Shown: one piece after another, positions 56,369 to 64,000 of the stretch
How positions within the stretch are numbered: the stretch's first letter is position 1
Layout of the letters: every line of letters begins with the position of its first letter
Assembly: GCF_030068505.1 (NCBI RefSeq)
Contig: NZ_JAQOSO010000074.1
Coordinates: forward strand, 62,001-126,000
Length of the DNA stretch: 64,000 bases
Reading direction: 5' to 3'
Source of the DNA: Roseofilum capinflatum BLCC-M114
GTDB taxonomy: Bacteria > Cyanobacteriota > Cyanobacteriia > Cyanobacteriales > Desertifilaceae
The notes under the pieces: model-generated
Told to the model about the DNA's origin: nothing
Database searches by the model: none
What the model saw: only the letters and a program-made list of their open reading frames with translations
Translations under genes and position numbers: made by a program

Positions 56369-59017
56369 TTACTCGGAGACAGATGCAACCGGTTCGGGTT
56401 CTGGGGATACAGTGGCATCCTTGGGTTTACTGAAGGTTAATGCACCGTCTTGGCAATCAATGATAATGGTATCGCCTTCTAGGAAAGTATTGTCTAAAAT
56501 TTGGGTGGCGATCGCATTCTCAACCTGTTTTTGAATCGCCCGCTTCAAGGGACGGGCCCCATACACCGGATCGTAGCCCGCCTCCACCAAATGGTCAACC
56601 GCCGCCGGGGTAATCTTCAGCGTAATCTTCTGTTCCGCTAACAACTGCTCGGTGCGTTTGAGTTGAATATGGACAATATTGCTCAATTCCCCTTTACCCA
56701 AGGCATGGAAGAGGATGATATCATCGACGCGGTTGAGAAACTCCGGTCGAAACTGCTTCCGCAGTGCCTTTTGTACCCGTTTCCGCATCTCCTCATATTG
56801 GCTATCATCGCCAGAAACATCTAAAATATGCTCCGATCCAATATTACTGGTCATCACAATCACCGTATTGCGGAAATCAATTGTCCGTCCTTGGGAGTCC
56901 GTAATTCGACCATCATCGAGGACTTGCAGCAGAATATTAAATACATCTGGATGCGCCTTTTCCACCTCATCCAACAGCACCACAGAATAGGGACGACGAC
57001 GGACTTGCTCGCTCAGTTGTCCCCCTTCCTCGTATCCCACATATCCCGGAGGCGCACCGACTAAGCGGGAAACGGCGTGTTTCTCCATATACTCGGACAT
57101 ATCAATTCTGACCATGGCTTCTTCCGAGTCGAATAAACTGGCAGCCAAGGATCGCGCTAATTCCGTTTTTCCCACCCCTGTCGGCCCCATGAACAGGAAG
57201 GAACCGATGGGACGACCGGGATCTTTCATTCCGGCTCTGGCGCGGCGTATGGCTTCAGCAACTGCCTGTACAGCCTCATGCTGACCGACGACGCGCTCGT
57301 GTAAATAGTCTTCGAGGTGTAGCAGTTTTTGCCGTTCAGATTCGAGTAAACTATTAACCGGAATTCCCGTCCACTTGGCGACAATTTCGGCAATATCTGC
57401 TTCTGTGACTTGTTCGCGCAATAGAGTCGATCCCGTTTCTTGCAAGGCTTGTAGTTGCCCTTCTTTAGTTTCTCGCTCCCGTTCCGTTTTCTCTAATTTG
57501 CCATATTTGAGTTGGGCAGCCCGATTTAAATCATAGGCTCGTTCGGCTTGTTCGATTTGCACGCGCAATTGTTCTTCTAATTCTTTGAGGATCTTAATAT
57601 CATCGATCAGTTGCTTTTCCATTTGCCATTGATCGTTGAATGTCTTCTGTTTTTCCTTGAGTTCGGTAATCTCTTGCTCGATGCGTCTGACTTTTTCTTG
57701 GGGTTCCTTCAACTGTTCCCCATCTAGGGAGATTTTTTCCATCTCTAGCTGCATGATTCGGCGATCGATGGTTTCCAATTCCACCGGTTTCGAGGTAATA
57801 TTCATTCTTAATTTAGCGGCCGCTTCATCAATCAGATCGATCGCCTTATCGGGTAAGAAGCGATCAGTAATATACCGGTTCGATAACTTCGCCGCCGCAA
57901 CTAGGGCTGAGTCCGTAAACTTGACGCTATGGTGGACTTCGTAGCGGTCTTTTAATCCCCGCAGAATGGAAATGGTATCCTCAACACCAGGTTGATCGAC
58001 ATATACTTGTTGAAAGCGCCGCTCCAGGGCCGCATCCTTTTCAATATAATTGCGGTATTCATCCAGGGTGCTTGCCCCAATACAGCGCAATTCGCCCCGC
58101 GCTAACATGGGTTTGAGTAAATTGGAGGCATCCATGGCGCTCGACTGTCCGGAACCAGTTCCCACCACCGTATGCAGCTCGTCGATAAACAGGACAATTT
58201 GCCCTTCGGAGTGGGTGACTTCCCGCAAAACTGCCCGCAGTCTGGCTTCAAATTCTCCCCGATATTTGGCTCCAGCGATTAAACTGCCCATATCCAGGGT
58301 GATCAGTTGCCGGTTTTTCAGGGACTCTGGCACTTCATTATTAACGATACGCTGTGCTAGGGCTTCGGCGATCGCCGTTTTTCCCACCCCCGGTTCCCCA
58401 ATAAGCACCGGGTTATTTTTCCGTCGGCGCGACAGGACTTGTATCACCCGCCGAATCTCCTCATCCCGCCCGATAACCGGGTCTAGATTGCCCGATCGCG
58501 CCAATTCTGTCAAATCTCGCCCATACTTCTCCAAAGCGTCGTAGCGGTTCTCTGGGGCTTGATCGGAGACCGTTTGACTGCCGCGAATATCCTTGATCGT
58601 TTGCTCCAGTTGCGTGCGGGTGCGGTTAAACCGACGCACCAATTCCCGGCCAATCCGTTGATCTTCGGCTAAAGCGAGTAAAATATGCTCGACGGAAATA
58701 TATTCATCATTCCAGGTTTGCCGAGCAATTTCAGCTTCATCGAGCAGCTTATCTAGACTGCGACCGAGATAGAGTTGGTCAACATTGTAGGTGGTTTTCT
58801 GCCGCGCATCAAACTGGGTCAATTGCTGTAATAACCGCGCTGGGTCAATTCCCGCCTTTTCTAAGATAGTTTTCGCCAGGCCTCCTTGCTCCAAAAGAGC
58901 GATCGCCACATGCTCGACTTCCAACTGCTGATGTTTCCCCCGTCGAGCGATATCCTGAGAGTTGACAATGGCTTCCCAAGCTTTATTGGTAAATTTAGAT
59001 GAGTCAGTTGGTTGCAT
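56369..59017 (-). CDS. clpB: ClpB disaggregase chaperone
   Basis: The 882-residue Hsp100 threads aggregated proteins with DnaK. It has a Clp-N domain ([17 protein letters not shown] through VRRFNR), a first AAA module with Walker A GEPGVGKT, the middle coiled-coil (about 395-520) that contacts DnaK, and a second AAA module with GPTGVGKT and [18 protein letters not shown] 59017 is chosen because homologues start MQPT; an 18-codon extension is AT-rich leader. A TATAAT box lies about 40 nt upstream on the minus strand. It heads a train with four glycosyltransferase genes and coaE. Confidence 0.95.
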   Translation of the reverse strand: MQPTDSSKFTNKAWEAIVNSQDIARRGKHQQLEVEHVAIALLEQGGLAKTILEKAGIDPARLLQQLTQFDARQKTTYNVDQLYLGRSLDKLLDEAEIARQTWNDEYISVEHILLALAEDQRIGRELVRRFNRTRTQLEQTIKDIRGSQTVSDQAPENRYDALEKYGRDLTELARSGNLDPVIGRDEEIRRVIQVLSRRRKNNPVLIGEPGVGKTAIAEALAQRIVNNEVPESLKNRQLITLDMGSLIAGAKYRGEFEARLRAVLREVTHSEGQIVLFIDELHTVVGTGSGQSSAMDASNLLKPMLARGELRCIGASTLDEYRNYIEKDAALERRFQQVYVDQPGVEDTISILRGLKDRYEVHHSVKFTDSALVAAAKLSNRYITDRFLPDKAIDLIDEAAAKLRMNITSKPVELETIDRRIMQLEMEKISLDGEQLKEPQEKVRRIEQEITELKEKQKTFNDQWQMEKQLIDDIKILKELEEQLRVQIEQAERAYDLNRAAQLKYGKLEKTERERETKEGQLQALQETGSTLLREQVTEADIAEIVAKWTGIPVNSLLESERQKLLHLEDYLHERVVGQHEAVQAVAEAIRRARAGMKDPGRPIGSFLFMGPTGVGKTELARSLAASLFDSEEAMVRIDMSEYMEKHAVSRLVGAPPGYVGYEEGGQLSEQVRRRPYSVVLLDEVEKAHPDVFNILLQVLDDGRITDSQGRTIDFRNTVIVMTSNIGSEHILDVSGDDSQYEEMRKRVQKALRKQFRPEFLNRVDDIILFHALGKGELSNIVHIQLKRTEQLLAEQKITLKITPAAVDHLVEAGYDPVYGARPLKRAIQKQVENAIATQILDNTFLEGDTIIIDCQDGALTFSKPKDATVSPEPEPVASVSE

Positions 59018-59075
59018 GGTTAGGATAATTGGCGATCGTTTCGCTATAAGCTTATCTATTATAATGATCAATTCT

Positions 59076-59103
59076 GTAGGGGCGAACGGCCGTTCGCCCC
59101 TAC
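59076..59103. repeat. 28-nt perfect palindrome (GTAGGGGCGAACGG and complement)
   Basis: Identical to the copy at 23339-23366. Here it stands 58 nt before the clpB start, where it could affect the promoter. Confidence 0.92.
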
Positions 59104-59121
59104 ATCACCTAATTAAGTGGG

Positions 59122-59184
59122 CAAGGTGGGCAGAACCAGCCGCAATATCGTTCAAATTTCACAATACTCTCCTGCCCACCCTAC
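59122..59184. repeat. Dispersed inverted repeat, GGTGGGCAG family
   Basis: AAGGTGGGCAG and CTGCCCACCCTAC arms around a 38-nt loop; third long copy of the family. Confidence 0.75.
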
Positions 59185-59195
59185 GATAATTTACT

Positions 59196-59256
59196 GTAGG
59201 GGTGGGTTGTGCAAGAGCTAGGAGAGTGGCGATCGCCCATCTGAACCCACCCCATC
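59196..59256. repeat. Inverted repeat with GTAGGGGTGGGTT arms; right half recurs at 60101
   Basis: GTAGGGGTGGGTT pairs with GAACCCACCCC. Its right part, 59229-59256, is identical over 28 nt to 60101-60128. The two copies are direct repeats that bracket the toxin-antitoxin pair. Confidence 0.8.
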
Positions 59257-59314
59257 AGGCTAATGTTTGGTCTTTTGCTACAGTGTTAACCATACCCAAC
59301 TTAGAGCGATCGCC

Positions 59315-59602
59315 ATGTTTAATCTTTCTCGTACCCGTTCCCTAAATCAGGTTCAAGAAGCCGTTCCAGCCCTTCTTGATGAGTTAAAAACCGATAAAAC
59401 ACCGATTGTGATTACCCTGGATGGTAAAGCTGCGGCTGTACTGCAAGATGTTGAAAGCTATCAAAATCTGCTCGACAGACTAGAATTATTAGAAATGATT
59501 GTCGGGATTCGGAAAAGCTTAGAAGAATTTGAGCAAGGAAAAGGAATTTCGATCGATCAAGCATGGGAACAGTTTCAGCAAAAACATGACTTACCAAGTT
59601 GA
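59315..59602 (+). CDS. Type II antitoxin, Phd/YefM family
   Basis: The 95-residue protein starts MFNLSRTRSLNQVQEAV and continues with a Phd-type DNA-binding fold (TPIVITLDGKAAAVLQDVESYQNLL). A longer acidic C-terminal helix (about 60-95) would wrap the toxin. Such proteins repress their own operon and neutralise the partner. The frame runs 16 codons further upstream, but the ATG at 59315 begins the domain. The toxin start codon lies 17 nt inside its end, giving translational coupling. Confidence 0.9.
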   Translation: MFNLSRTRSLNQVQEAVPALLDELKTDKTPIVITLDGKAAAVLQDVESYQNLLDRLELLEMIVGIRKSLEEFEQGKGISIDQAWEQFQQKHDLPS

Positions 59603-59936
59603 AATATCTCCTACGGCAAACCAAGATATAGAAAATATCTTTCTTTGGCTCCAGCAAAATATCCCCAATCAATCTTATCGCTGGGTTCGGGGATGTTATG
59701 AAATCATGCTGACACTTGAGAACTTCCCTAATCGTTGTCCCCTGGCTCCAGAAAGCGAATATTTAGATATAGAAATACGTCAACTTTGGTATCAAAAAAA
59801 GTATCGTATTTTGTTTAGTGTGACCGAAAATGAAGATCGGGGAACGGTTCAAATCCATAGAGTCAGACACGGATCTCAAAAACAGATTGAATCTTTAGAG
59901 GAATTTTTCAATGATCGGGAAGAAGGAAATGAGTAA
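59586..59936 (+). CDS. Type II toxin, ParE/RelE superfamily
   Basis: The 116-residue protein has the ParE/RelE fold: YQVEISPTANQDIENIFLWL (first strand and helices), a PNRCPLAPES turn, and RQLWYQKKYRILFSV with a late IHRVRHGSQ strand of basic residues. RelE members cut mRNA on the ribosome and ParE members poison gyrase; sequence alone does not decide. The start overlaps the antitoxin gene. Confidence 0.9.
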   Translation: MTYQVEISPTANQDIENIFLWLQQNIPNQSYRWVRGCYEIMLTLENFPNRCPLAPESEYLDIEIRQLWYQKKYRILFSVTENEDRGTVQIHRVRHGSQKQIESLEEFFNDREEGNE

Positions 59937-60008
59937 TACCAATCCTTTCAAGATAGTGCCACGACTAGCGAGATTATGAGATTGCTTCACTCCACTGAGT
60001 TCTGTTCG

Positions 60009-60053
60009 CGTTTCACGCAAGCTTCGCTTTCATGTCGGCGACAGCCGAAACGC
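60009..60053. repeat. 45-nt repeat, inverted copy of 20982-21026
   Basis: An exact reverse complement of the unit near groEL (CGTTTCACGCAAGC through GCCGAAACGC). It follows the toxin gene. Confidence 0.9.
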
Positions 60054-60100
60054 TGACATACTATAACTGATCCAATGGACTTGATATGACAGTTTATTAT

Positions 60101-60271
60101 GGCGATCGCCCATCTGAACCCACCCCATACCGCTTTGTACCCTGGCGGGGGGCGGGTTTAGGAGATGGGATCGCTGATGATTTACTCAGAGCAGGAATTC
60201 CCCAAAATAAAATTGTCCTCGGATTTTATCTTCCCCATATCCGACGTTATACCGAATTTGCGGTCAATTAA
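60101..60271 (+). pseudogene. xisI remnant (C-terminal fragment joined to repeat DNA)
   Basis: The last ~35 residues, GDGIADDLLRAGIPQNKIVL followed by GFYLPHIRRYTEFAVN, match the conserved C-terminus of XisI, the fdxN-element excision-controlling factor family (normally about 110 residues). The part before it is encoded by repeat DNA identical to 59229-59256, so the first two thirds of the gene are gone. An open frame with ATG at 60086 exists but is unlikely to yield a working protein. Confidence 0.75.
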
Positions 60272-60349
60272 ACCAATTCTCCTATGTATCGTTGTTAACC
60301 TGACTCAGGTCAGGTTAAAATAACGATTGATTTTCCTCTCTTCTCCTCC

Positions 60350-61189
60350 ATGTCTATTCAGGCTCAACCTCCTATTTTTCTCGTGGGCTGTCCGCGATCC
60401 GGGACAACCTTTTTGCAAAGCGCGATCGCTGCTCATCCAACGATCCATTCCTTTCCCGAAACCCAGTTTTTCAAGCACTTAACTCCTCACAACCCCTTAA
60501 AAGCTCAATTAGGGTTAGTGGCTCGGAGTAAGATCCGACCGAAACTGATCTCTTTTTTCCAAGAAATCAATCGTCCTGACTTAATTTCTACCATTCCTCA
60601 GATCCCCTATAAACCTATTTATATCAATTATTTTATTAATCTCTTGCAATCCTTAACTCATGAGCAAGGCAAAGATCGCTTCTTAGAAAAAACCCCAGAA
60701 CATCTCTATTACATTCCGGAAATCGAGCCGTATGTTCCAGGCGTGAAATTCATTCATCTCTTTCGTAATGGCACTGATGTAGTTGCCTCCTTGTATGAAG
60801 TCACCCATCGCTACCCGCAACGTTGGTGGGGAGTGTGGACTCTTGATTATTGTATCGATCGCTGGCTGGAAATGGTTGCCCTGAGTCAAACTTATCTAGA
60901 CCAGCCTCATCACTGTGCCGTTCGCTATGAAACACTTTTGCAAAACTTTAGTGAATGCTTGCAGCGCATTTGCCAGTTTCTCAACATTGAATATAGTGAA
61001 GCAATGATCGACAACTATCATCACTCTTCAAAGTTCTTGATTAATACAACGAGTAGACAAGTAGAGAACCAGATTAGAGATATTAGTACAGTTAGCTCAA
61101 AATTTGAATCCTTGTTTGATGAGTCACAACGAGAGTATATTATCGAGAGAGTTTCTGCTGTTGATTTAGAGACGATTCCGTTTCTGTAA
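60350..61189 (+). CDS. Sulfotransferase family protein
   Basis: The 279-residue protein has the PAPS 5'-phosphosulfate loop IFLVGCPRSGTTFLQSA (about residues 9-25) and the 3'-phosphate-binding HLFRNGTDVVASLYE region near 138. RYETLL is placed as in prokaryotic sulfotransferases. It would sulfate a carbohydrate, lipid or peptide acceptor with PAPS. The acceptor is unknown; surface polysaccharide is plausible given the neighbouring glycosyltransferases. Its stop codon lies at the edge of a dispersed repeat (61188 on). Confidence 0.85.
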   Translation: MSIQAQPPIFLVGCPRSGTTFLQSAIAAHPTIHSFPETQFFKHLTPHNPLKAQLGLVARSKIRPKLISFFQEINRPDLISTIPQIPYKPIYINYFINLLQSLTHEQGKDRFLEKTPEHLYYIPEIEPYVPGVKFIHLFRNGTDVVASLYEVTHRYPQRWWGVWTLDYCIDRWLEMVALSQTYLDQPHHCAVRYETLLQNFSECLQRICQFLNIEYSEAMIDNYHHSSKFLINTTSRQVENQIRDISTVSSKFESLFDESQREYIIERVSAVDLETIPFL

Positions 61190-61341
61190 CAAGTCATTGC
61201 GTTTCTGCTTCGCGGACATGAAAAGCGCTCTGCTGGCAAGCATTGAAAATCAAGACTTGAAAACAGAAGAGTTTCAATTCTTACTCATTACTGATTACTT
61301 ACATCGCCCGTTTTACCCATCCCCCAATCCTCCACCAGACC

Positions 61342-61821
61342 CTAAGACAACTTCATGAGAGCATCCGTAAGCATCGGCGGCAACTTTCTCAGCACCTTAC
61401 CCCGTTGGCGATCGATCGCCACTAATGTCACCTGAGCCGTTAGATAACGTTCCTGACCATCTAACGAACAAATTTGACATTGTATGATCTGGCGAACCCC
61501 CGTAATTTCCGACAAACGAGTTTTCAAGATCGCCCTCATCCCCAACTGAAGCGGTTGATGATAGCGCACCGACAGATCCACCACGGGTAGATCGCATCCA
61601 ATAGCCACCAATTCCGCAAAATTGAGACCAATGGAGCGGAAATACTCTACCCGCGCCTCCTCCATCCATTGGATATAAGTTCCATGCCAAACCACACCAG
61701 CATAGTCCGTATGGTGGGGATAGACACACAGGGGATATTCAAACCAAGGGCGATCGCCAGGATCGGCCGTTGGCGGGGAAACCGGTACAATTCCAGAAGT
61801 TGGGATCGGTTTGTCTGACAC
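61342..61821 (-). CDS. Hotdog-fold acyl-CoA thioesterase (4HBT family)
   Basis: The 159-residue protein has the hotdog hallmark YPHHTDYAGVVWHGTYIQWMEE (about residues 34-55), with the catalytic aspartate in HTDYAGVV and the helix VEYFRSIGL. VVDLSVRYHQPLQLG and TGVRQIIQC form the sheet. 4HBT enzymes hydrolyse aryl- or acyl-CoA esters. The DHNA-CoA thioesterase of phylloquinone synthesis is in the same superfamily, but this protein does not look like it. It is divergent from the USP gene. Confidence 0.88.
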   Translation of the reverse strand: MSDKPIPTSGIVPVSPPTADPGDRPWFEYPLCVYPHHTDYAGVVWHGTYIQWMEEARVEYFRSIGLNFAELVAIGCDLPVVDLSVRYHQPLQLGMRAILKTRLSEITGVRQIIQCQICSLDGQERYLTAQVTLVAIDRQRGKVLRKLPPMLTDALMKLS

Positions 61822-61903
61822 TTTTCTTAAGATTCTACGTTCAAACTTCAGATTATCCTTAAATCATAAGAAAAATTTCCTCAATACAGGTGGAATTACT
61901 CCT

Positions 61904-62740
61904 ATGTTCAAGAAAATTTTAGTTGCCGTTGCCGGCCGAGGCCTATGCGAACAAATGATGAACATGCTCCTGGAGATTCCCTCAATTCAACGGGAAGCTC
62001 AGGTGACCGTTCTTCATATTGTTCCCAAAAAATCTAGCGAAAGTGCGATGGCCAGTCGGTTGGAAGAAGGGGGCAAAATCCTAGCTGAAGCCGTGGCCTC
62101 CCTCAAACTCGATGAAGACCGGATTAATCCCCGACTCAAGCAAGGAGACCCCAAGCAAACCGTTCTGGATGTGGCAGAAGAAGAAAACTCTGACCTGATT
62201 ATCATGGGTTCTCGTGCCCTGGGTCGTCTGCAATCGATCCTGCAACAATCTGTGAGTCAATATGTTTTCCAGACCACAACCCGTCCCATGCTTTTGGTCA
62301 AAGATGATGTGTATGTCCAACGCATCAATCGGGTATTAGTCGCTCTCGATGGTTCAGAAACTGCCCAGGAGAGTCTCCGGGTTGCCCTGCAACTGTTGCA
62401 AGAGGTCTCTGGGGGTTCTCTAACCCTGCTTCATGTGAATCCAGAATCAAAAATTCCCAGTCCCGATCAAGACCCGATTTTAGTCGAAGCAGCCCAGAAA
62501 GCAAAAGCCTTTGGAGTCAATACGGAACTGCTCCATGCTGTGGGTAATGCCGGTGAAAAAATTTGCCAGCTTGCCGAAGAAAAAAATGCCGATTTAGTGG
62601 TGTTGGGTTCTCCAGACCGTCGGCCCTCAATTGCCAAAGGATTACCCGATCTCGACCGCCTATTGGGATCTTCTCTATCTGACTATGTGCGCGTTCAGGC
62701 CAACTGCCCGGTATTACTGGTCAGAAGTTCCAGTAACTAG
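61904..62740 (+). CDS. Universal stress protein, two UspA domains
   Basis: The 278-residue protein has two tandem UspA folds. The first starts MFKKILVAVAG, ends PMLLVKDD, and carries DLIIMGSRALGRL. The second starts RVLVALDGSETAQESL and ends CPVLLVRSS, with DLVVLGSPDRRP and a GSSLSDYV loop. The G-x2-G-x9-G-S nucleotide pattern is partly present, so ATP binding is possible. The frame extends upstream to 61811, but ATG 61904 starts the first strand. Confidence 0.9.
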   Translation: MFKKILVAVAGRGLCEQMMNMLLEIPSIQREAQVTVLHIVPKKSSESAMASRLEEGGKILAEAVASLKLDEDRINPRLKQGDPKQTVLDVAEEENSDLIIMGSRALGRLQSILQQSVSQYVFQTTTRPMLLVKDDVYVQRINRVLVALDGSETAQESLRVALQLLQEVSGGSLTLLHVNPESKIPSPDQDPILVEAAQKAKAFGVNTELLHAVGNAGEKICQLAEEKNADLVVLGSPDRRPSIAKGLPDLDRLLGSSLSDYVRVQANCPVLLVRSSSN

Positions 62741-62755
62741 GGATTGGAGCCATAA

Positions 62756-62790
62756 AAAATGCTGAGACGTTTCTCATCTCAGCATTTTTC
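62756..62790 (+). terminator. Intrinsic terminator of the USP gene
   Basis: AAAATGCTGAGA pairs with TCTCAGCATTTT around a nine-base loop, and a T-run follows. Since psbM ends just downstream on the other strand, it may serve both. Confidence 0.88.
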
Positions 62791-62819
62791 ATTCATCTAA
62801 CCGTGAAACATCAGGACAA

Positions 62820-62933
62820 TCAAGTGCCTTTATTCTCACGACTAGCGGTTTGAATATAGAGGATCAACAAAAATACAGCAGGAACCAGAACGAATAGGAT
62901 GCTGGCCACAAATCCTAAATCATTGACTTGCAT
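62820..62933 (-). CDS. psbM: Photosystem II reaction centre protein M
   Basis: This 37-residue single-helix protein reads MQVNDLGFVASILFVLVPAV and continues FLLILYIQTASRENKGT. It matches PsbM, which sits at the PSII dimer interface. A single membrane helix spans about residues 5-28. The C-terminal tail (SRENKGT) is slightly longer than the usual SREE end. It is convergent with the USP gene and lies downstream of the ferredoxin on the same strand. Confidence 0.96.
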   Translation of the reverse strand: MQVNDLGFVASILFVLVPAVFLLILYIQTASRENKGT

Positions 62934-63009
62934 GAGCTATAGGCCTCTTGTTATCTAAGGGTTACATCCCTACCTAGAATAACCGAAATTTATCCCCGGT
63001 TGAAATAGT

Positions 63010-63306
63010 TTACGGCTTGGTTTTCACACTGACGGGGCCATTGACCACGGTTTGACAGGCTAAACGGTAAGTTTCAGGCTTTTTCTTGAGCTTTCGTTGT
63101 TCAAAGTCAGTCTTAGGAGAAAGGTTTTCCATTCCCTCGACAATCTCGACGATACAAGTCCCACATTGACCGACTCCGCCACAGTTGGTCATTTTACCGA
63201 TCAGCTTATAGATATCGATCCCTTTCTCCAGAGCTTGTAAGCGCAAGTTGGCTCCATCGGCGGCGATCGCCTCCTGATTCTCATTGACAAATTTGATGTT
63301 AGCCAT
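63010..63306 (-). CDS. 2Fe-2S ferredoxin (plant-type fold)
   Basis: The 98-residue protein has the iron-sulfur ligands C42, C48, C51 (C-x5-C-x2-C in [11 protein letters not shown]) and C84 (RLACQT). The x5 spacing differs from the x4 of photosynthetic PetF and resembles adrenodoxin-like or other specialised ferredoxins. The sequence is lysine-rich near 70-78. Ferredoxins of this kind are often found next to psbB in cyanobacteria, a recollection I cannot verify here. ATG 63306 is preferred over 63312. Confidence 0.9.
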   Translation of the reverse strand: MANIKFVNENQEAIAADGANLRLQALEKGIDIYKLIGKMTNCGGVGQCGTCIVEIVEGMENLSPKTDFEQRKLKKKPETYRLACQTVVNGPVSVKTKP

Positions 63307-63621
63307 GATCACCTCTTGTTTCTTCTCGTTAAGAATTATAAAGAAATGTTGCGCTTTTGGGTATAGTTATGATCAAAATCAACAAGAAACTAGCGTAATC
63401 GATTTCAGCTTGCAATCGGTTCCATCACTGGTTACAATTCGTTATATTCGTTCTCATGAAAAAACCAGCGCTCATGAAGAGAAGTCTTGACGGCTCTGAA
63501 TTGAGAAGCTGATTTAATATTACGGTAGACTCAGCGTTGAGCTTCAAGGTTCTACCGAAAAAACGAAAAACCACTTGAGTTGATCGTCGATTTATAAGTC
63601 CTAAAAGGAGGAGCGTAGTCA
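63307..63621. other. Divergent promoter region of ferredoxin and psbB
   Basis: The 315-nt gap should carry the psbB promoter and leader on the plus strand. AAGGAGGAG at about 63605-63613 is a strong ribosome binding site for psbB. I see no terminator or small gene. Confidence 0.6.
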
Positions 63622-64000
63622 ATGGGACTACCCTGGTACCGAGTACATACAGTCGTCCTGAATGATCCAGGCCGTCTAATCGCTGTACACCTGATGCACA
63701 CTGCCCTGGTTGCAGGGTGGGCTGGCTCAATGACCTTGTATGAGTTAGCTATCTATGATCCTAGCGATCCTATCCTTAATCCTATGTGGCGGCAAGGCAT
63801 GTTTGTCATGCCCTTCATGGCCCGTCTAGGAGTCACCGATTCCTGGGGAGGATGGAGTGTTACGGGTGAATCCGTATCCAATGTTGGCTTCTGGTCTTTT
63901 GAAGGCGTAGCCGCAGCCCACATCATTCTATCCGGCTTATTATTCCTAGCCGCTTGCTGGCACTGGGTCTACTGGGATTTGGAACTCTTCACCGACGCTC
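63622..64000 (+). CDS. psbB: Photosystem II CP47 chlorophyll protein, N-terminal part (runs off window)
   Basis: The first 126 residues of CP47, the inner light-harvesting antenna of photosystem II, are present. The start [20 protein letters not shown] and the histidines in [24 protein letters not shown] and [12 protein letters not shown] are chlorophyll ligands of the first membrane helices. The rest lies beyond the window edge. A strong AGGAGGAG box precedes the ATG. Confidence 0.98.
   Translation, partial: MGLPWYRVHTVVLNDPGRLIAVHLMHTALVAGWAGSMTLYELAIYDPSDPILNPMWRQGMFVMPFMARLGVTDSWGGWSVTGESVSNVGFWSFEGVAAAHIILSGLLFLAACWHWVYWDLELFTDA

Noticed and set aside
61218-61358. 46-codon plus-strand open frame after the sulfotransferase gene
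   Set aside because: Begins inside a dispersed repeat and ends inside the convergent thioesterase gene; no ribosome binding site.

Overview
The window is cyanobacterial chromosome. It carries psbB (CP47), psbM, the sulfolipid pair sqdB/sqdX, a GUN4-domain kinase, an FtsH2-type thylakoid protease, a CYP38/TLP40-type cyclophilin and TIGR02652, a family I know only from cyanobacteria. The HIP1 octamer GCGATCGC is scattered throughout. Large Ser/Thr kinases, GRQE-repeat proteins, heptamer tandem repeats and many small palindromic repeats suggest a filamentous, probably non-heterocystous lineage (Oscillatoria/Roseofilum/Desertifilum-like). The genus is inference.

Layout. 1-4.8 kb: a partial conserved gene, a thioredoxin-fold thylakoid protein, a class V aminotransferase, a TPR protein with a degenerate kinase domain, and a tiny secreted peptide gene ending in an RGGTGR motif (PatX-like). 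4.8-10 kb: a 1757-aa kinase/AAA/GAF/SpoIIE-phosphatase signalling protein. 10-19 kb: surE, a DUF3011 protein, HEAT and pentapeptide-repeat proteins, SUI1, tyrA, a cyclophilin and an MscS channel. 19-24 kb: an ABC exporter, then a lone CIRCE-controlled groEL in a repeat-rich area. 24-29.7 kb: an M15-type peptidase with a four-fold repeat, a Ser/Arg-rich membrane protein, tRNA-Arg(TCT), ftsH and tsaB. 29.7-33.3 kb: a DUF1400-type hydrolase, a secreted protein, and a GRQE-repeat gene with a partial tandem duplication. 33.3-38.7 kb: a sugar kinase, rfbB, sqdB and sqdX. 38.7-44.6 kb: an RTX locus with a GUN4 kinase. 44.7-49 kb: pgsA, pgm, a cNMP-domain protein and transaldolase. 49-59 kb: two minus-strand gene trains, the larger being clpB - four glycosyltransferases - coaE. 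59-62.8 kb: a ParE-type toxin-antitoxin pair, an XisI remnant, a sulfotransferase, a thioesterase and a universal stress protein. 62.8-64 kb: psbM, a 2Fe-2S ferredoxin and the start of psbB.

Themes. Several genes serve the envelope and surface: sulfolipid, phosphatidylglycerol, dTDP-sugars, glycosyltransferases, RTX proteins and an M15 peptidase. Others serve stress and protein quality control: GroEL, ClpB, FtsH and USP. The intergenic space is crowded with dispersed hairpin repeats. The least explained loci are the RTX/GUN4-kinase cluster with cysteine in the RTX core position, the PatX-like peptide gene, the clpB-glycosyltransferase operon, and the toxin-antitoxin pair bracketed by repeat copies beside a broken xisI. 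No CRISPR array, rRNA, prophage or intact insertion sequence was seen.
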